Assembly: GCF_030036535.1 (NCBI RefSeq)
Contig: NZ_CP080387.1
Coordinates: 2,108,001 to 2,172,000, forward strand
Reading direction: 5' to 3'
DNA from: Agrobacterium cucumeris
GTDB taxonomy: Bacteria; Pseudomonadota; Alphaproteobacteria; Rhizobiales; Rhizobiaceae
Length of the DNA stretch: 64,000 bases
Below, in pieces: positions 51,871 to 61,248 of the stretch; the stretch's first letter is position 1, and every line of letters begins with the position of its first letter. Below the pieces are notes generated by a model. That model saw only the letters and a program-made list of their open reading frames with translations, had not been told where the DNA came from and ran no database searches. Both the position numbers and the translations under genes were made by a program.

Positions 51871-54800
51871 ATGGCCGCACGGCAACGCATCATCCCCGTC
51901 AGGCGCGAATATAATCGCTGGGTCGCCAACCAGACGCTGGAAGATTATGCGCTGCGCTTCACCGCCAAAAGCGCCCGGCAATTTTCCTCCAACCGCATTT
52001 CCCACACCGCCATCGGCGCGATTTCGTTCCTCGCACTGGAAGCCATCGGCGGGGCCATCACACTGTCCTACGGCACTACTAATGCCTTTTACGCCATCCT
52101 CGTCGCCGCCATCGTCATGCTTGCCGTCGGCCTGCCGATCAGCCGTTATGCCATCCGCCACGGCGTCGATATCGATCTTTTGACGCGCGGCGCAAGTTTC
52201 GGATACATCGGCTCCACCATCACCTCGCTCATCTATGCGGCCTTCACCTTCATGCTGTTCGCCATCGAGGCGTCGATCATGTCCGGGGCGCTGGAACTGG
52301 CGCTCGGCATTCCGCTCTGGATCGGCTACATCATTTCCGCCGTCATGGTCATTCCGCTTGTCACCCACGGTGTGCGCCTCATCAGCCGTTTCCAGATCAT
52401 TACCCAGCCCTTCTGGATCATTCTCAACGTCCTGCCCTTCATCTTCATCGCCCTGATGGACTGGGAAAAATACGACCTATGGCGCGCCTTTGCCGGCATC
52501 CACCACGCCTCCGGCCCGCCGGGAACGGTGGCAGATTTCAATCTGGTGGAGTTCGGCGCAGCCTCTGCCGTCATTCTTGCGCTGATGTCGCAGATCGGCG
52601 AACAGGTAGATTTCCTGCGCTTCCTGCCGGCCGAAGGCCAGAGTCGCCTGCGCCACCGCATCGCCGTCTTCCTCGCCGGTGCCGGCTGGGTCGTCGTCGG
52701 CGTGCCGAAGCTGCTCGCCGGCTCCTTCCTGGTGGTACTGACCTTCAGCTCCGGCGTCTCGGTGGATCGCGCCGCCGATCCAGCGCAGATGTATCTGACC
52801 GCTTTCGGCTACATGATCCCCAATCAGACGGCAGCAATGCTGCTGATGGTCGCCTTCGTGGTCGTCTCGCAGCTGAAGATCAACGTCATGAACGCCTATG
52901 CCGGCTCGCTCGCCTGGTCGAATTTCTTCTCCCGCCTCACCCACAGCCATCCCGGCCGCGTCGTCTGGCTGGTGTTCAATGTGGCGATCGCGCTGCTGTT
53001 GATGGAACTCGGCATCTACCGGCTGCTGGAAGAAACGCTCGGCATATTCTCCATCATCGCCATGGCATGGCTGTGCACCATTTCCGCCGATCTCTTCATC
53101 AACAAGCCGCTTGGCCTTGCCCCGCCGGGCATCGAGTTCAAGCGCGCCCATCTCTACGATATCAATCCTGTCGGCGTCGGCTCCATGGCGCTTTCGGCCA
53201 CCATTGCGCTGATGGCGCATTTCGGCGCCTTCGGCCCGCTTGCCGCATCGCTCGCGCCCTATCTGACGCTGATCGTCGCCTTCATCGCCTCGCCACTCAT
53301 CGCCTGGGGCACGAAGGGCAAATTTTATCTCGCCCGCAAACCGCGCCAGAAATGGCGTGAAGAAAGCAGCATCACCTGCTCGATCTGTGAACACCCGTTC
53401 GAACCGGAAGACATGGCGTGGTGTCCGGCCTATGCCGCGCCGATCTGTTCGCTCTGCTGCTCACTGGACAGCCGCTGCCATGACATGTGCAAGCCGAAGG
53501 CCAAACTGAATTATCAGGTCGCCACCGTCGCGAAATCCTTCCTGCCCGCACAACTGGTGGCAAAGCTCGCCACGCGGCTGGGGCGCTACGGCATGGCGGC
53601 GGCGATTGCCGTCACCGCCATCGGCGGCATATTGGCGATGATCGCCCATCAGGTCGGCACCGCCTCGCCGGCAACGGCCGATGTGGTGAACCGCACCATC
53701 CTCATCGTGTTTTTCGTCTTCGCCGTCATTGCCGGCATCGTCTGCTGGTTCCTCGTGCTTGCCCATGACAGCCGCGTCGTGGCGGAAGAGGAATCTTCCC
53801 GCCAGAACACATTGCTGCTCAAGGAAATCGCCGCCCACAAGAAAACCGATGCCGCCCTTCAGGACGCCAAGGAGACAGCCGAGGCCGCCAACCGCGCCAA
53901 GAGCCGTTATGTGGTGGGCCTCAGCCACGAATTGCGCACGCCGCTCAACGCCGTCTTGGGCTATGCCCAAATTCTCGAGCGCGACGATACCATTCCCCCT
54001 CCCCGACAATCGGCGATCAAGGTCATTCGCCGCTCGGCCGATCACCTGTCGGGCCTGATCGACGGGCTTCTCGATATTTCCAAGATCGAGGCCGGCCGCC
54101 TGCAGGTCTATTCCAACGAGATCAATATCCAGGATTTCCTCGACCAGATCGTCGACATGTTCCGCCCTCAGGCGCAGGCCAAGGGGCTGGAATTCCGCCA
54201 TGACCGGTCGCGGGCCCTGCCGCAATATGTCCGCACCGATGAAAAGCGGCTGCGCCAGATCCTCGTCAACCTGCTCTCCAACGCCATCAAATTCACCGAT
54301 GATGGCGCAGTCACCTTCGATGTCGCCTATCGCAGCCAGGTGGCAAGCTTCACGGTGTCCGACACCGGCCGTGGCATCGCACAAAAGGATCTCGCCCGCA
54401 TCTACGAACCCTTCCAGCGCGGCGAGGCCGAGAGCGTGCGCCCAATGCCGGGGCTCGGCCTTGGCCTCACCATCACACGGCTCCTGACCAACACACTCGG
54501 CGGCGAGATTTCCGTTTCCAGTGAAAAGGATGAGGGCTCCACCTTCCGCGTCCGATTGATGCTGTCAGCCGTGCACCGACCAAGCACGGCGCCTGCGCCG
54601 GAAAAGACCATCCGCTCCTATTCCGGCCCGCGCCGCACCATCGTTGTGGTCGACGACAATGAGGATCATCGCGAACTGATGCGACAGGTGCTCTCACCGC
54701 TCGATTTTGTGGTGCTGACGGCACAAAGCGGGCCGGAATGCCTGACGCTCATCGAAGGCGTAAAGCCTGATCTTTTCCTCATCGATATTTCCATGCCCGG

Positions 54801-55266
54801 CATGAGCGGCTGGCAGCTTGTGACGAAACTGCGTGAGGCCGGCCAGACCGCCCCGCTTATCATGCTCTCGGCCAATATCGGCGATGGCACCGTGGCAGGC
54901 GCGGGCGAAGACAACCACAACGACGCCATCGCCAAGCCGGTCGATATCCGCCACCTTTGCGACAGGCTTGCCGTGCATCTCGGCCTGAAATGGATTTACG
55001 ATACGGACATGCCCCCGGAACCCGCTCCGCAGCCGGTTGCACGGATCATCCATCCGGGCGCTATCCATATCAGGGATTTGCAGCAGCTCGGCGAAATCGG
55101 CTACATACGCGGCATTGAGGCGAAACTCGCCGATCTCGCCCGCAACACGGAAAACCTGCCCTTCACGCAGGAGCTTGGCACCTATGTGCAGGCCTTCGAT
55201 CTGGCCGGTTACGCGCATTTTCTCAAACGGTTTGCGGATAAAGACACGGGAGATGGCAACCCATGA
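51871..55266 (+). CDS. NCS1-type permease fused to hybrid histidine kinase (transceptor)
   Basis: A 1131-residue sensor. Residues 1-490 form a twelve-helix NCS1-like nucleobase/hydantoin permease (RRYN-type start, GASFGYIGSTI, QIITQPFWIIL). Residues 500-541 are a Cys-rich linker with Cys503, 506, 518, 526, 529, 530, 536 and 540 (CSICEHPF, CSLCC), a likely zinc or Fe-S site. Two more helices (about 572-632) and a coiled coil lead to HisKA (SHELRTPLNAV, His686), HATPase (NLLSNAIKF, DTGRG, GLGLGL) and a receiver (VVVDDNEDH, LIDISMPGMSG). The last 100 residues are unassigned. It likely binds or moves its ligand and signals to the overlapping response regulator. An ATG at 51814 is less likely. Confidence 0.85.
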   Translation: MAARQRIIPVRREYNRWVANQTLEDYALRFTAKSARQFSSNRISHTAIGAISFLALEAIGGAITLSYGTTNAFYAILVAAIVMLAVGLPISRYAIRHGVDIDLLTRGASFGYIGSTITSLIYAAFTFMLFAIEASIMSGALELALGIPLWIGYIISAVMVIPLVTHGVRLISRFQIITQPFWIILNVLPFIFIALMDWEKYDLWRAFAGIHHASGPPGTVADFNLVEFGAASAVILALMSQIGEQVDFLRFLPAEGQSRLRHRIAVFLAGAGWVVVGVPKLLAGSFLVVLTFSSGVSVDRAADPAQMYLTAFGYMIPNQTAAMLLMVAFVVVSQLKINVMNAYAGSLAWSNFFSRLTHSHPGRVVWLVFNVAIALLLMELGIYRLLEETLGIFSIIAMAWLCTISADLFINKPLGLAPPGIEFKRAHLYDINPVGVGSMALSATIALMAHFGAFGPLAASLAPYLTLIVAFIASPLIAWGTKGKFYLARKPRQKWREESSITCSICEHPFEPEDMAWCPAYAAPICSLCCSLDSRCHDMCKPKAKLNYQVATVAKSFLPAQLVAKLATRLGRYGMAAAIAVTAIGGILAMIAHQVGTASPATADVVNRTILIVFFVFAVIAGIVCWFLVLAHDSRVVAEEESSRQNTLLLKEIAAHKKTDAALQDAKETAEAANRAKSRYVVGLSHELRTPLNAVLGYAQILERDDTIPPPRQSAIKVIRRSADHLSGLIDGLLDISKIEAGRLQVYSNEINIQDFLDQIVDMFRPQAQAKGLEFRHDRSRALPQYVRTDEKRLRQILVNLLSNAIKFTDDGAVTFDVAYRSQVASFTVSDTGRGIAQKDLARIYEPFQRGEAESVRPMPGLGLGLTITRLLTNTLGGEISVSSEKDEGSTFRVRLMLSAVHRPSTAPAPEKTIRSYSGPRRTIVVVDDNEDHRELMRQVLSPLDFVVLTAQSGPECLTLIEGVKPDLFLIDISMPGMSGWQLVTKLREAGQTAPLIMLSANIGDGTVAGAGEDNHNDAIAKPVDIRHLCDRLAVHLGLKWIYDTDMPPEPAPQPVARIIHPGAIHIRDLQQLGEIGYIRGIEAKLADLARNTENLPFTQELGTYVQAFDLAGYAHFLKRFADKDTGDGNP

Positions 55267-56192
55267 GCGCTCAGGCAACAGCGGCTCCAAGAGACATCGT
55301 CCTGCTGGTGGATGACAGCCCGGAAGCGCTCGGCTTCCTCACCGATGCGCTGGAACAGTCCGGCTTTTCGGCGCTGATCGCCACCTCGGGACAGGCCGCG
55401 CTCAACATTGCCGAACGCATCACGCCCGATATCATCCTGCTCGACGCCGTCATGCCCACCATGGACGGTTTCGAGACCTGCCGACGCCTGAAGGCCAATG
55501 CGGCGGTGGCGCAGGTGCCTGTCATCTTCATGACCGGGCTGACGGAGACCGAACATGTGGTGCGGGCGCTTGAATCCGGCGGTGTCGATTATCTGACCAA
55601 GCCGATCAATATAGACGAGTTGCGTGCCCGCATCCGCGTGCACCTTTCCAATGCCCGCTCGGCCCAGAGCGCCCGCGTGGCGCTCGATGCCGCCGGCCGC
55701 CACCTGCTTGCCGTGCGCGCCAGCGGCGCCATCCACTGGTCCACACCGCAGGCGACCCGGCTCGTCAACGCCGCCACCGGCCGCGATGACGGCATGGAAA
55801 CCGTCGTCACCCATATCGGCCGCTGGCTCGGAGAACGAGCGGCAGCGGAAACCGGTCGCGACGTGCCGCTGACGATCACCGACGCCGGGCGGCCTGCCCT
55901 GCAACTGTCATTCCTCGGCGCCATGGGGCCGGATGAATTCCTCTTTCGCCTCACCGCCGCCAGCGAGAAATCCGACGACCACCTGTTGCGCGAGCATTTC
56001 TCCCTCACCGCGCGGGAATCGGAAGTGCTGCTGTGGATCGCCAAGGGCAAATCCAACCGCGATATCGGCGATATTCTCGGCCTTTCCGCGAGAACGGTGA
56101 ACAAACATCTGGAACAGATCTATGTGAAGCTCGGCGTCGAAAACCGCGCGTCGGCGGCCGTCAAAGCGGCGCATGTTCTGCATCAGGGGTGA
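55263..56192 (+). CDS. Response regulator, receiver plus LuxR-type HTH
   Basis: A 309-residue response regulator. The receiver has Asp18-19 (VDDSP), phosphoacceptor Asp61 (LLDAVMPTMDG) and Lys113 (YLTKPINIDEL). A roughly 110-residue linker (about 125-235) has no clear family. The C-terminal LTARESEVLLWIAKGKSNRD and GLSARTVNKHLEQIYVKLGV are a LuxR/NarL helix-turn-helix. The ATG overlaps the kinase stop (ATGA), so the two are the cognate pair. Confidence 0.92.
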   Translation: MSAQATAAPRDIVLLVDDSPEALGFLTDALEQSGFSALIATSGQAALNIAERITPDIILLDAVMPTMDGFETCRRLKANAAVAQVPVIFMTGLTETEHVVRALESGGVDYLTKPINIDELRARIRVHLSNARSAQSARVALDAAGRHLLAVRASGAIHWSTPQATRLVNAATGRDDGMETVVTHIGRWLGERAAAETGRDVPLTITDAGRPALQLSFLGAMGPDEFLFRLTAASEKSDDHLLREHFSLTARESEVLLWIAKGKSNRDIGDILGLSARTVNKHLEQIYVKLGVENRASAAVKAAHVLHQG

Positions 56193-56260
56193 ATTTCCTC
56201 GCGTGATGCGTTAGGCTGCTGCTGACATCCCCCAGAGCAGCCAATTCCGGACGAGCGGCG

Positions 56261-56400
56261 GCCGCTTGTTTCTTCTCCCCGCCGGGGAGAAGTCCGCGGC
56301 AGCGGGATGAGGGGGCAAGCCCTCTGAAGTCCGGCAACGTTGCCCCCTCTTCCGACCCTTCGGGCCACCTTCTCCCCCTCGGGGAGAAGAAACAAGCGGC
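56261..56400. repeat. Family A palindromic repeat pair (longest arms)
   Basis: The outer arms GCCGCTTGTTTCTTCTCCCC (56261 onward) and its complement (ending at 56400) are perfect to the edge. The left unit has the GTCCGCGGCAGCGGG core and the right the CGACCCTTCGGGCCAC core. It lies between the response regulator and the P-loop gene. Confidence 0.88.
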
Positions 56401-56458
56401 AAACCACCATCCAAAATCGCCGTCCGATCCGCTGAACCCAACACAGGAACAAACACCC

Positions 56459-56983
56459 ATGAACCGTTTCATCATCCTTTCCGGCTGCTCCGGTGGCGGC
56501 AAATCCACCCTGCTTGCCGAACTATCCCGGCGCGGTTTTGCCACCGTCGAGGAACCCGGCCGCCGCATCGTCATCGAAGAAACCCGTAACAACGGCACCG
56601 CCCTGCCGTGGGTCGACATCGAAGCCTTCGCCCGCCGTGCCATCGCCATGGCACTCGAAGACCGGCAAACGGCGCCGCCGGATGGCCTCGTCTTCTTCGA
56701 CCGTGGCCTGATTGACGCGGCCTCCGCGCTGCGCCATGTCAGCGGCGATGCTTTTATCGATACATTGCGCCATGCGCATCGCTACAACAGGCTGGTTTTC
56801 CTCACCCCGCCCTGGCCGGAAATCTACCGTGGCGATGATGAGCGCCGGCACGATTTCGATGCGGCGGTGGAGGAATACGAGCGTCTGCTCCGCGACTATG
56901 ACGCGCTTGGCTACGACACCGTCGTGCTCCCGAAATCGGGCATCGCAGAACGTGCAGATTTTATCCTGACGCGGATCGGCTGA
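56459..56983 (+). CDS. P-loop ATPase/kinase-like protein (AAA_28-type)
   Basis: A 174-residue single-domain P-loop protein: FIILSGCSGGGKSTLL holds the Walker A (GCSGGGKST, 9-17), and GLVFFDRGLID a Walker B-like DRG. The EEPGRRIVIEE segment is usual for AAA_28 nucleoside-kinase-like proteins. It is monocistronic with AGGAAC upstream. Biochemical role unknown. Confidence 0.8.
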   Translation: MNRFIILSGCSGGGKSTLLAELSRRGFATVEEPGRRIVIEETRNNGTALPWVDIEAFARRAIAMALEDRQTAPPDGLVFFDRGLIDAASALRHVSGDAFIDTLRHAHRYNRLVFLTPPWPEIYRGDDERRHDFDAAVEEYERLLRDYDALGYDTVVLPKSGIAERADFILTRIG

Positions 56984-57011
56984 ACGGCACCTGCACGCAG
57001 CAACACTGGCC

Positions 57012-57722
57012 TCAGCGACTGTCCAGCAATTGCGAAACGGTGACGAACTCAAACCCGCGTTGACGCAGACCGTCGATGATCAGGGGCAGGGCCTGCCGGG
57101 ATATTTCGCGGCTTCGGTACATGACATGCATGATGATGATCGAGCCATTTTGTGTTTGCTCGATCACATGTTTTGCAAAGGCAGCCGTGTCTCCGGCGAC
57201 ATCAGGAAACGATTCCGGCTCGACATCCCACATGATGGTTGTCCGCTCATGCCGGGAAAGATACCAGGGCAAAGTCAGCAGCTTCTTGCCATAGGGCGGG
57301 CGGAACATGATCTCGCCTTCATAACCCGCCGCCCGAATCGCCGTATCGGTGCGCTCGATTTCCTCACTTATGCGCGCCGTCCCCATCAGCGTCATGTTGG
57401 AATGCGTAAAGCTGTGGTTGCCGACCTGATGTCCTTCGTCGACGATCATACGCGCCTGCGGCAGGTTTTCTTCGGTCTCCCTGCCCGTCAGGAAAAACGT
57501 CGCCTTCACTCCGCGTTGCCTGAGGACCGCCAGAACACCCTGCGTGAAGCCCGCCGAAGGTCCGTCATCGAATGTCAGCGCCACCAAGGGCTTTGCTGTT
57601 TCGACCCGCGCGATGATTGTTCCGAATGATTGCATCGTCCGCGCTTTGCTGAAGAGGTGCAGGCCGAAGAGCACCGCCGCCAGCGCAGCCAGACCAAGGA
57701 ACAGAAACAAGACCCGCTTCAT
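57012..57722 (-). CDS. Polysaccharide deacetylase (NodB homology domain)
   Basis: A 236-residue protein: one N-terminal membrane helix (about 4-23) then a NodB domain in the periplasm. TFDDGP (Asp52-53), GNHSFTH (His103, His107) and RPPYGK supply the metal site and catalytic base of CE4 deacetylases, and IIIMHVM the second catalytic His. It removes N-acetyl groups from GlcNAc-type polymers such as peptidoglycan or a surface polysaccharide. A possible link to the polysaccharide locus at 2-14 kb is speculation. Confidence 0.9.
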   Translation of the reverse strand: MKRVLFLFLGLAALAAVLFGLHLFSKARTMQSFGTIIARVETAKPLVALTFDDGPSAGFTQGVLAVLRQRGVKATFFLTGRETEENLPQARMIVDEGHQVGNHSFTHSNMTLMGTARISEEIERTDTAIRAAGYEGEIMFRPPYGKKLLTLPWYLSRHERTTIMWDVEPESFPDVAGDTAAFAKHVIEQTQNGSIIIMHVMYRSREISRQALPLIIDGLRQRGFEFVTVSQLLDSR

Positions 57723-57820
57723 CGTCGTTGCTGCCCCTCATCGCAGTTTCGCGAGATGTTTGTTTCGCGCCTTGTTGTCTCCAGTGTGGCGGGCCATGGC
57801 GATAAGACATCGTCGCAAAC

Positions 57821-57848
57821 AAAAAAGCCCGGCATCGCTGCCGGGCTT
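57821..57848 (-). terminator. livJ: Rho-independent terminator after livJ
   Basis: On the minus strand AAGCCCGGCA / TGCCGGGCTT pair with a 4-nt loop, followed by TTTTTT. It is 23 bp beyond the livJ stop codon. Confidence 0.92.
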
Positions 57849-57870
57849 CGATCGTGTATCGCAGAAAGGC

Positions 57871-58989
57871 TTAGCTGCCCTGCTGGACGTAGGTGAACTT
57901 GCCGTCCGCGCCCTTCTTCCACTCGTACATGACGTAGCCCGGAAGCTTCGGGTCGCCCTTCTCGTCGAAGGAGATGTCACCGAGTGCAGTCGGGAAGGTG
58001 CCCGACTTCAGGGCTTCGGCAACCTTTTCCGGCTCAACGGAACCGGCGGCCTTTGCCGCGCCTGCGATCGACTGCAGGGCTGCATAGGAGTAGAGCGTGT
58101 AGGCTTCCGGGTTGAAGCCGGCGGCCTTGAACTTCTCGACCAGTTCCTTGTTTTCCGGGCGCAGCGTCGGATCGGGGCCGAAGGTGTTGAGCGTGCCTTC
58201 GACGGCGTCACCGGCGATGGAAGCCAGTTCGTTCGAGACGATGCCGTCACCCGAGATCAGCTTTGCCTTCAGGCCCTGATCGGCCGCCTGACGGATGATC
58301 AGACCGGCTTCGGTGTGCAGGCCACCCCAATAGATGACCGAAACGCCAGCTTCCTTCATTTTCGAAATCAGCGCCGAGAAATCCTTGTCGCCGACATTGA
58401 CGCCTTCATACATGACTTCCGTCAGGCCGGCGGCATTGGCTGCCTTCTTGGTTTCATCGGCAAGGCCCTGACCATAGGGGGTCTTGTCGTGAATGACGGC
58501 GATCTTGGCGTCCTTGAAGTGGTCGGCCAGATACTTGCCGGCAATGCCACCCTGCTGGTCGTCACGACCGCAGGTGCGGAAGGTGTTCCACAGGCCACGC
58601 TCGGTAAAGACCGGGTTGGTTGCGGCCGGCGTCACTTCGAGAATGCCGTTTTCGGCATAAACTTCGGAAGCCGGAATGGAAACGCCGGAGTTGAAGTGAC
58701 CGATGACGAATTTCACGCCGTCGGCAACGAATTTATTGGCAACCGAAATACCCTGCTTCGGGTCGGATACGTCGTCACCCAGCACGATCTTGATCTGCTC
58801 GCCATTGATGCCGCCGGCGGCATTGATGTCTTTCGCAGCCTGTTCGGCACCCTTCTGGATCTGAGCGCCAAAAGCAGCGTTCGGGCCGGTCAGCGGTGCG
58901 CCGACAGCGATCACGACATCGGCCCAGGCCGAACCGCCGAAGGCGACCATGGCGGTCAGCGCGACAGCGGAAAGAAGAGACTTCTTCAT
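57871..58989 (-). CDS. livJ: Liv-type binding protein, Atu2422-like (GABA/branched amino acids)
   Basis: A 372-residue periplasmic binding protein. The signal peptide ends AWA (about 23); the mature protein begins [19 protein letters not shown]. The sequence strongly resembles Atu2422 of A. tumefaciens C58, described as a GABA-binding protein that also takes proline and some amino acids. Residues reported there as GABA-critical (Phe77 and Asp226, mature numbering) match Phe99 (HFN) and Asp248 (SGDG) here. GGGAG lies 7 nt before the ATG. It is the last liv gene, after the DUF6867 gene. Confidence 0.9.
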   Translation of the reverse strand: MKKSLLSAVALTAMVAFGGSAWADVVIAVGAPLTGPNAAFGAQIQKGAEQAAKDINAAGGINGEQIKIVLGDDVSDPKQGISVANKFVADGVKFVIGHFNSGVSIPASEVYAENGILEVTPAATNPVFTERGLWNTFRTCGRDDQQGGIAGKYLADHFKDAKIAVIHDKTPYGQGLADETKKAANAAGLTEVMYEGVNVGDKDFSALISKMKEAGVSVIYWGGLHTEAGLIIRQAADQGLKAKLISGDGIVSNELASIAGDAVEGTLNTFGPDPTLRPENKELVEKFKAAGFNPEAYTLYSYAALQSIAGAAKAAGSVEPEKVAEALKSGTFPTALGDISFDEKGDPKLPGYVMYEWKKGADGKFTYVQQGS

Positions 58990-59106
58990 TACTTTACTCC
59001 CAGTTCCTTGGATGGGTTGATTGCAAGGACCTGTTCGGTACCCACCTTAACCGAACAGAAACCGTTCCACTCTGACGAGCATTGTGCAGCCGGAAAAATC
59101 CGCCTG

Positions 59107-59460
59107 TCAATCTTTCTTCTTGTAGGAAAATGCCGACGTGCGATCGTAAAGCCAATAGTAGTTATTGACCATCTGGCTTGTCCGGCGCATGCGGAAACCG
59201 ATGCTGGAAAAGACCAGAAGAAGAACGACGTCAAACACGTAATAAAAGCCGTTGATGAACGGCCCGTTGAAGAGCGCGTGATGCAGGAAGCGCATCACCA
59301 GCCCCAATGCCAGCGTATAGATTACCACACGCGTATAATCGCCCCAGCCATCGGCCACGGATTTGCCCGTGCGCCATGCCGTCCAGAAACCCAGAAGAAC
59401 AACCAGTGCGCGCAGAACATAACGCACGCCGCTATCCGTCTCGAAAAAAAGGCCCTGCAT
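59107..59460 (-). CDS. DUF6867-like small membrane protein in liv operon
   Basis: About 117 residues from MQGLFFETDSGVRYV, with three to four hydrophobic segments (TRVVIYTLALGLVMRFL, FYYVFDVVLLLVFSSIGF) and a basic C-terminal RMRRTSQMVNNYYWLYDR. It sits between livF and livJ. I recall a DUF6867 family with this context in rhizobia. The start at 59460 has GGGG 6 nt upstream. It may modulate or stabilise the transporter. Confidence 0.7.
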   Translation of the reverse strand: MQGLFFETDSGVRYVLRALVVLLGFWTAWRTGKSVADGWGDYTRVVIYTLALGLVMRFLHHALFNGPFINGFYYVFDVVLLLVFSSIGFRMRRTSQMVNNYYWLYDRTSAFSYKKKD

Positions 59461-59629
59461 CTCTTTCCCCATCAGCGCCGGGCGAAAATGCCCAGGCCCT
59501 GCCTTGTCTGTCGTCCCGCCGTTTGCCGGTGGGCATTTTATTGTTTGCGTCCCGCCCTGATCCCGAAGAATTCGGCTGAACACCGTGTGCAGTTTTGCGC
59601 CGCAAAATTTGCGGCGCAAGTAAAATCTT

Positions 59630-60358
59630 TCAGTGCCGTCCGCCTTCCAGATAAGCGGCGCGCACCTGCGGATCAGCCAGCAGTTCCTTGCCCGAACCGC
59701 TCATCGTCACCTTGCCGTTGACCATCACGTAAGCGCGGTCAGAAAGCTTCAGCGCGGCAAAGGCATTCTGCTCCACCAGGAAGACGGTCAGCCCTTCCTC
59801 CTGGTTGAGTTTCTTGATCGCCTCGAAGATGCCCTTGACGATCAGCGGCGCGAGACCCAGCGACGGTTCGTCGAGCAGCAAGAGCTTCGGCCGTGCCATC
59901 AGCGCGCGGCCGATGGAGAGCATCTGCTGCTCGCCGCCGGAAAGCGTGCCGCCGCGCTGGCTCTGGCGTTCCTTCAGGCGCGGGAACATCACGAAGATCT
60001 TCTCGACGTCTTCCTTGAAATATTTCAGGTTGTCGAGATTGGCGCCCATCTGCAGGTTTTCCAGCACCGTCATGCGCGGGAAAATCCGCCGGCCTTCGGG
60101 CGACTGGGCAATGCGCTTGCGGGCGATCAGGTGCGTCGGCAGCTGGGTAATGTCCTCGCCGTCGAAGATCACCTGACCGGCACGGGCCTGCGGGCTGCCG
60201 CAGATTGTCATCATCAACGTCGACTTGCCGGCGCCATTGGCGCCGATCAGGCTGACGATTTCACCCTTGTTGACTTCGACATCGACACCGGCGAGCGCGC
60301 GGATATTGCCATAATAGGTTTCGACACCCTGGACTTTCAGAAGCGGTTCACCGGACAT
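59630..60358 (-). CDS. livF: Branched-chain amino acid ABC transporter ATPase LivF
   Basis: A 242-residue ATPase: Walker A GANGAGKSTLMM, signature LSGGEQQMLSIGRAL, and Walker B LLLLDEPSLGLAP. It powers import by LivHM with LivG. The ATG shares a base with the livG stop (TGATG). Confidence 0.95.
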   Translation of the reverse strand: MSGEPLLKVQGVETYYGNIRALAGVDVEVNKGEIVSLIGANGAGKSTLMMTICGSPQARAGQVIFDGEDITQLPTHLIARKRIAQSPEGRRIFPRMTVLENLQMGANLDNLKYFKEDVEKIFVMFPRLKERQSQRGGTLSGGEQQMLSIGRALMARPKLLLLDEPSLGLAPLIVKGIFEAIKKLNQEEGLTVFLVEQNAFAALKLSDRAYVMVNGKVTMSGSGKELLADPQVRAAYLEGGRH

Positions 60359-61248
60359 CAGGCCGCTCCTCCGTCGAGTTCTTCCGCAATCACGTCTTCC
60401 ACTTCATCATCCTCGACACCCAGATAGGCGGCGATGACCTTCGGGTCGTTCTTCACATGGTCCGGCGTGCCGTCGGAAATCTTCTGGCCATATTCCAGAA
60501 CCACCACATGGTCGGAAATCTGCATCACCACGGACATGTCATGCTCGATGAGGAGCAGCGACGTGCCTTCATCGCGGATGCCGCGCAGCAGCGTGTTGAG
60601 CGCCAGCGATTCCTTCGGGTTGAGACCGGCGGCCGGCTCATCGAGGCACAGAAGTTCCGGCCCCGTGCACATGGCACGGGCGATTTCCAGACGACGCTGC
60701 GCGCCATAGGGCAGATCACCGGCGGGGTCGTCGGCGCGGTCGGTCAGATCGGCCTTGTCCAGCCAGTACTTGGCTTTTTCGATCGAGCTCGCGACCGCCT
60801 TTTTATAGGCTGGCAGGCCAAGAAGACCGAGAATGGTGTAACCCGAGGCCTTCATCAGCGCATTGTGCTGCGCTACCAGCAGGTTTTCCAGAACCGTCAG
60901 GCCCGAAAACAGCCGGATATTCTGGAAGGTGCGCGCCACCTTGGCCTTCTTGGTGATTTCGAAATCCGGCAGGCGCTCCAGCAGATGCGCCTCGCCACTT
61001 TGCTGGCGCATGGTGATCATGCCCATCGTCGGCTTGTAGAAGCCGGTGATGCAGTTGAAAACCGTGGTCTTTCCAGCGCCGTTGGGGCCGATCAGCGCGG
61101 TGATCTCACCGCGCTTTGCTTCGAAGGAGAAGTCGTTGATGGCCATCAGGCCGCCGAACTTCATCGACAGATGTTCGACCTTGAGGATCGTGTCGCCAGT
61201 CGTATTGCCAGTCGCATTGGATGTCATGTTCATCGTTCCGGAAGCCAT
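60358..61248 (-). CDS. livG: Branched-chain amino acid ABC transporter ATPase LivG
   Basis: A 296-residue ATPase: Walker A GPNGAGKTTVFNCITG, signature LPYGAQRRLEIARAM, and Walker B LLCLDEPAAGLNPKE. A short Asn/Thr-rich N-terminus precedes the domain. I start at the ATG 61248, one base into the livM stop; a TTG at 61251 is less likely. The EDDEVEDVIAEE tail is an acidic extension. Confidence 0.95.
   Translation of the reverse strand: MASGTMNMTSNATGNTTGDTILKVEHLSMKFGGLMAINDFSFEAKRGEITALIGPNGAGKTTVFNCITGFYKPTMGMITMRQQSGEAHLLERLPDFEITKKAKVARTFQNIRLFSGLTVLENLLVAQHNALMKASGYTILGLLGLPAYKKAVASSIEKAKYWLDKADLTDRADDPAGDLPYGAQRRLEIARAMCTGPELLCLDEPAAGLNPKESLALNTLLRGIRDEGTSLLLIEHDMSVVMQISDHVVVLEYGQKISDGTPDHVKNDPKVIAAYLGVEDDEVEDVIAEELDGGAA

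Noticed and set aside
18935..56400. CRISPR array
   Set aside because: The repeats are dispersed, palindromic and unevenly spaced, with no regular spacers or cas genes.
57544..59721. 725-codon open frame opposite the deacetylase, livJ and the DUF6867 gene
   Set aside because: It runs antisense across three well-supported genes and a terminator; low-complexity translation.
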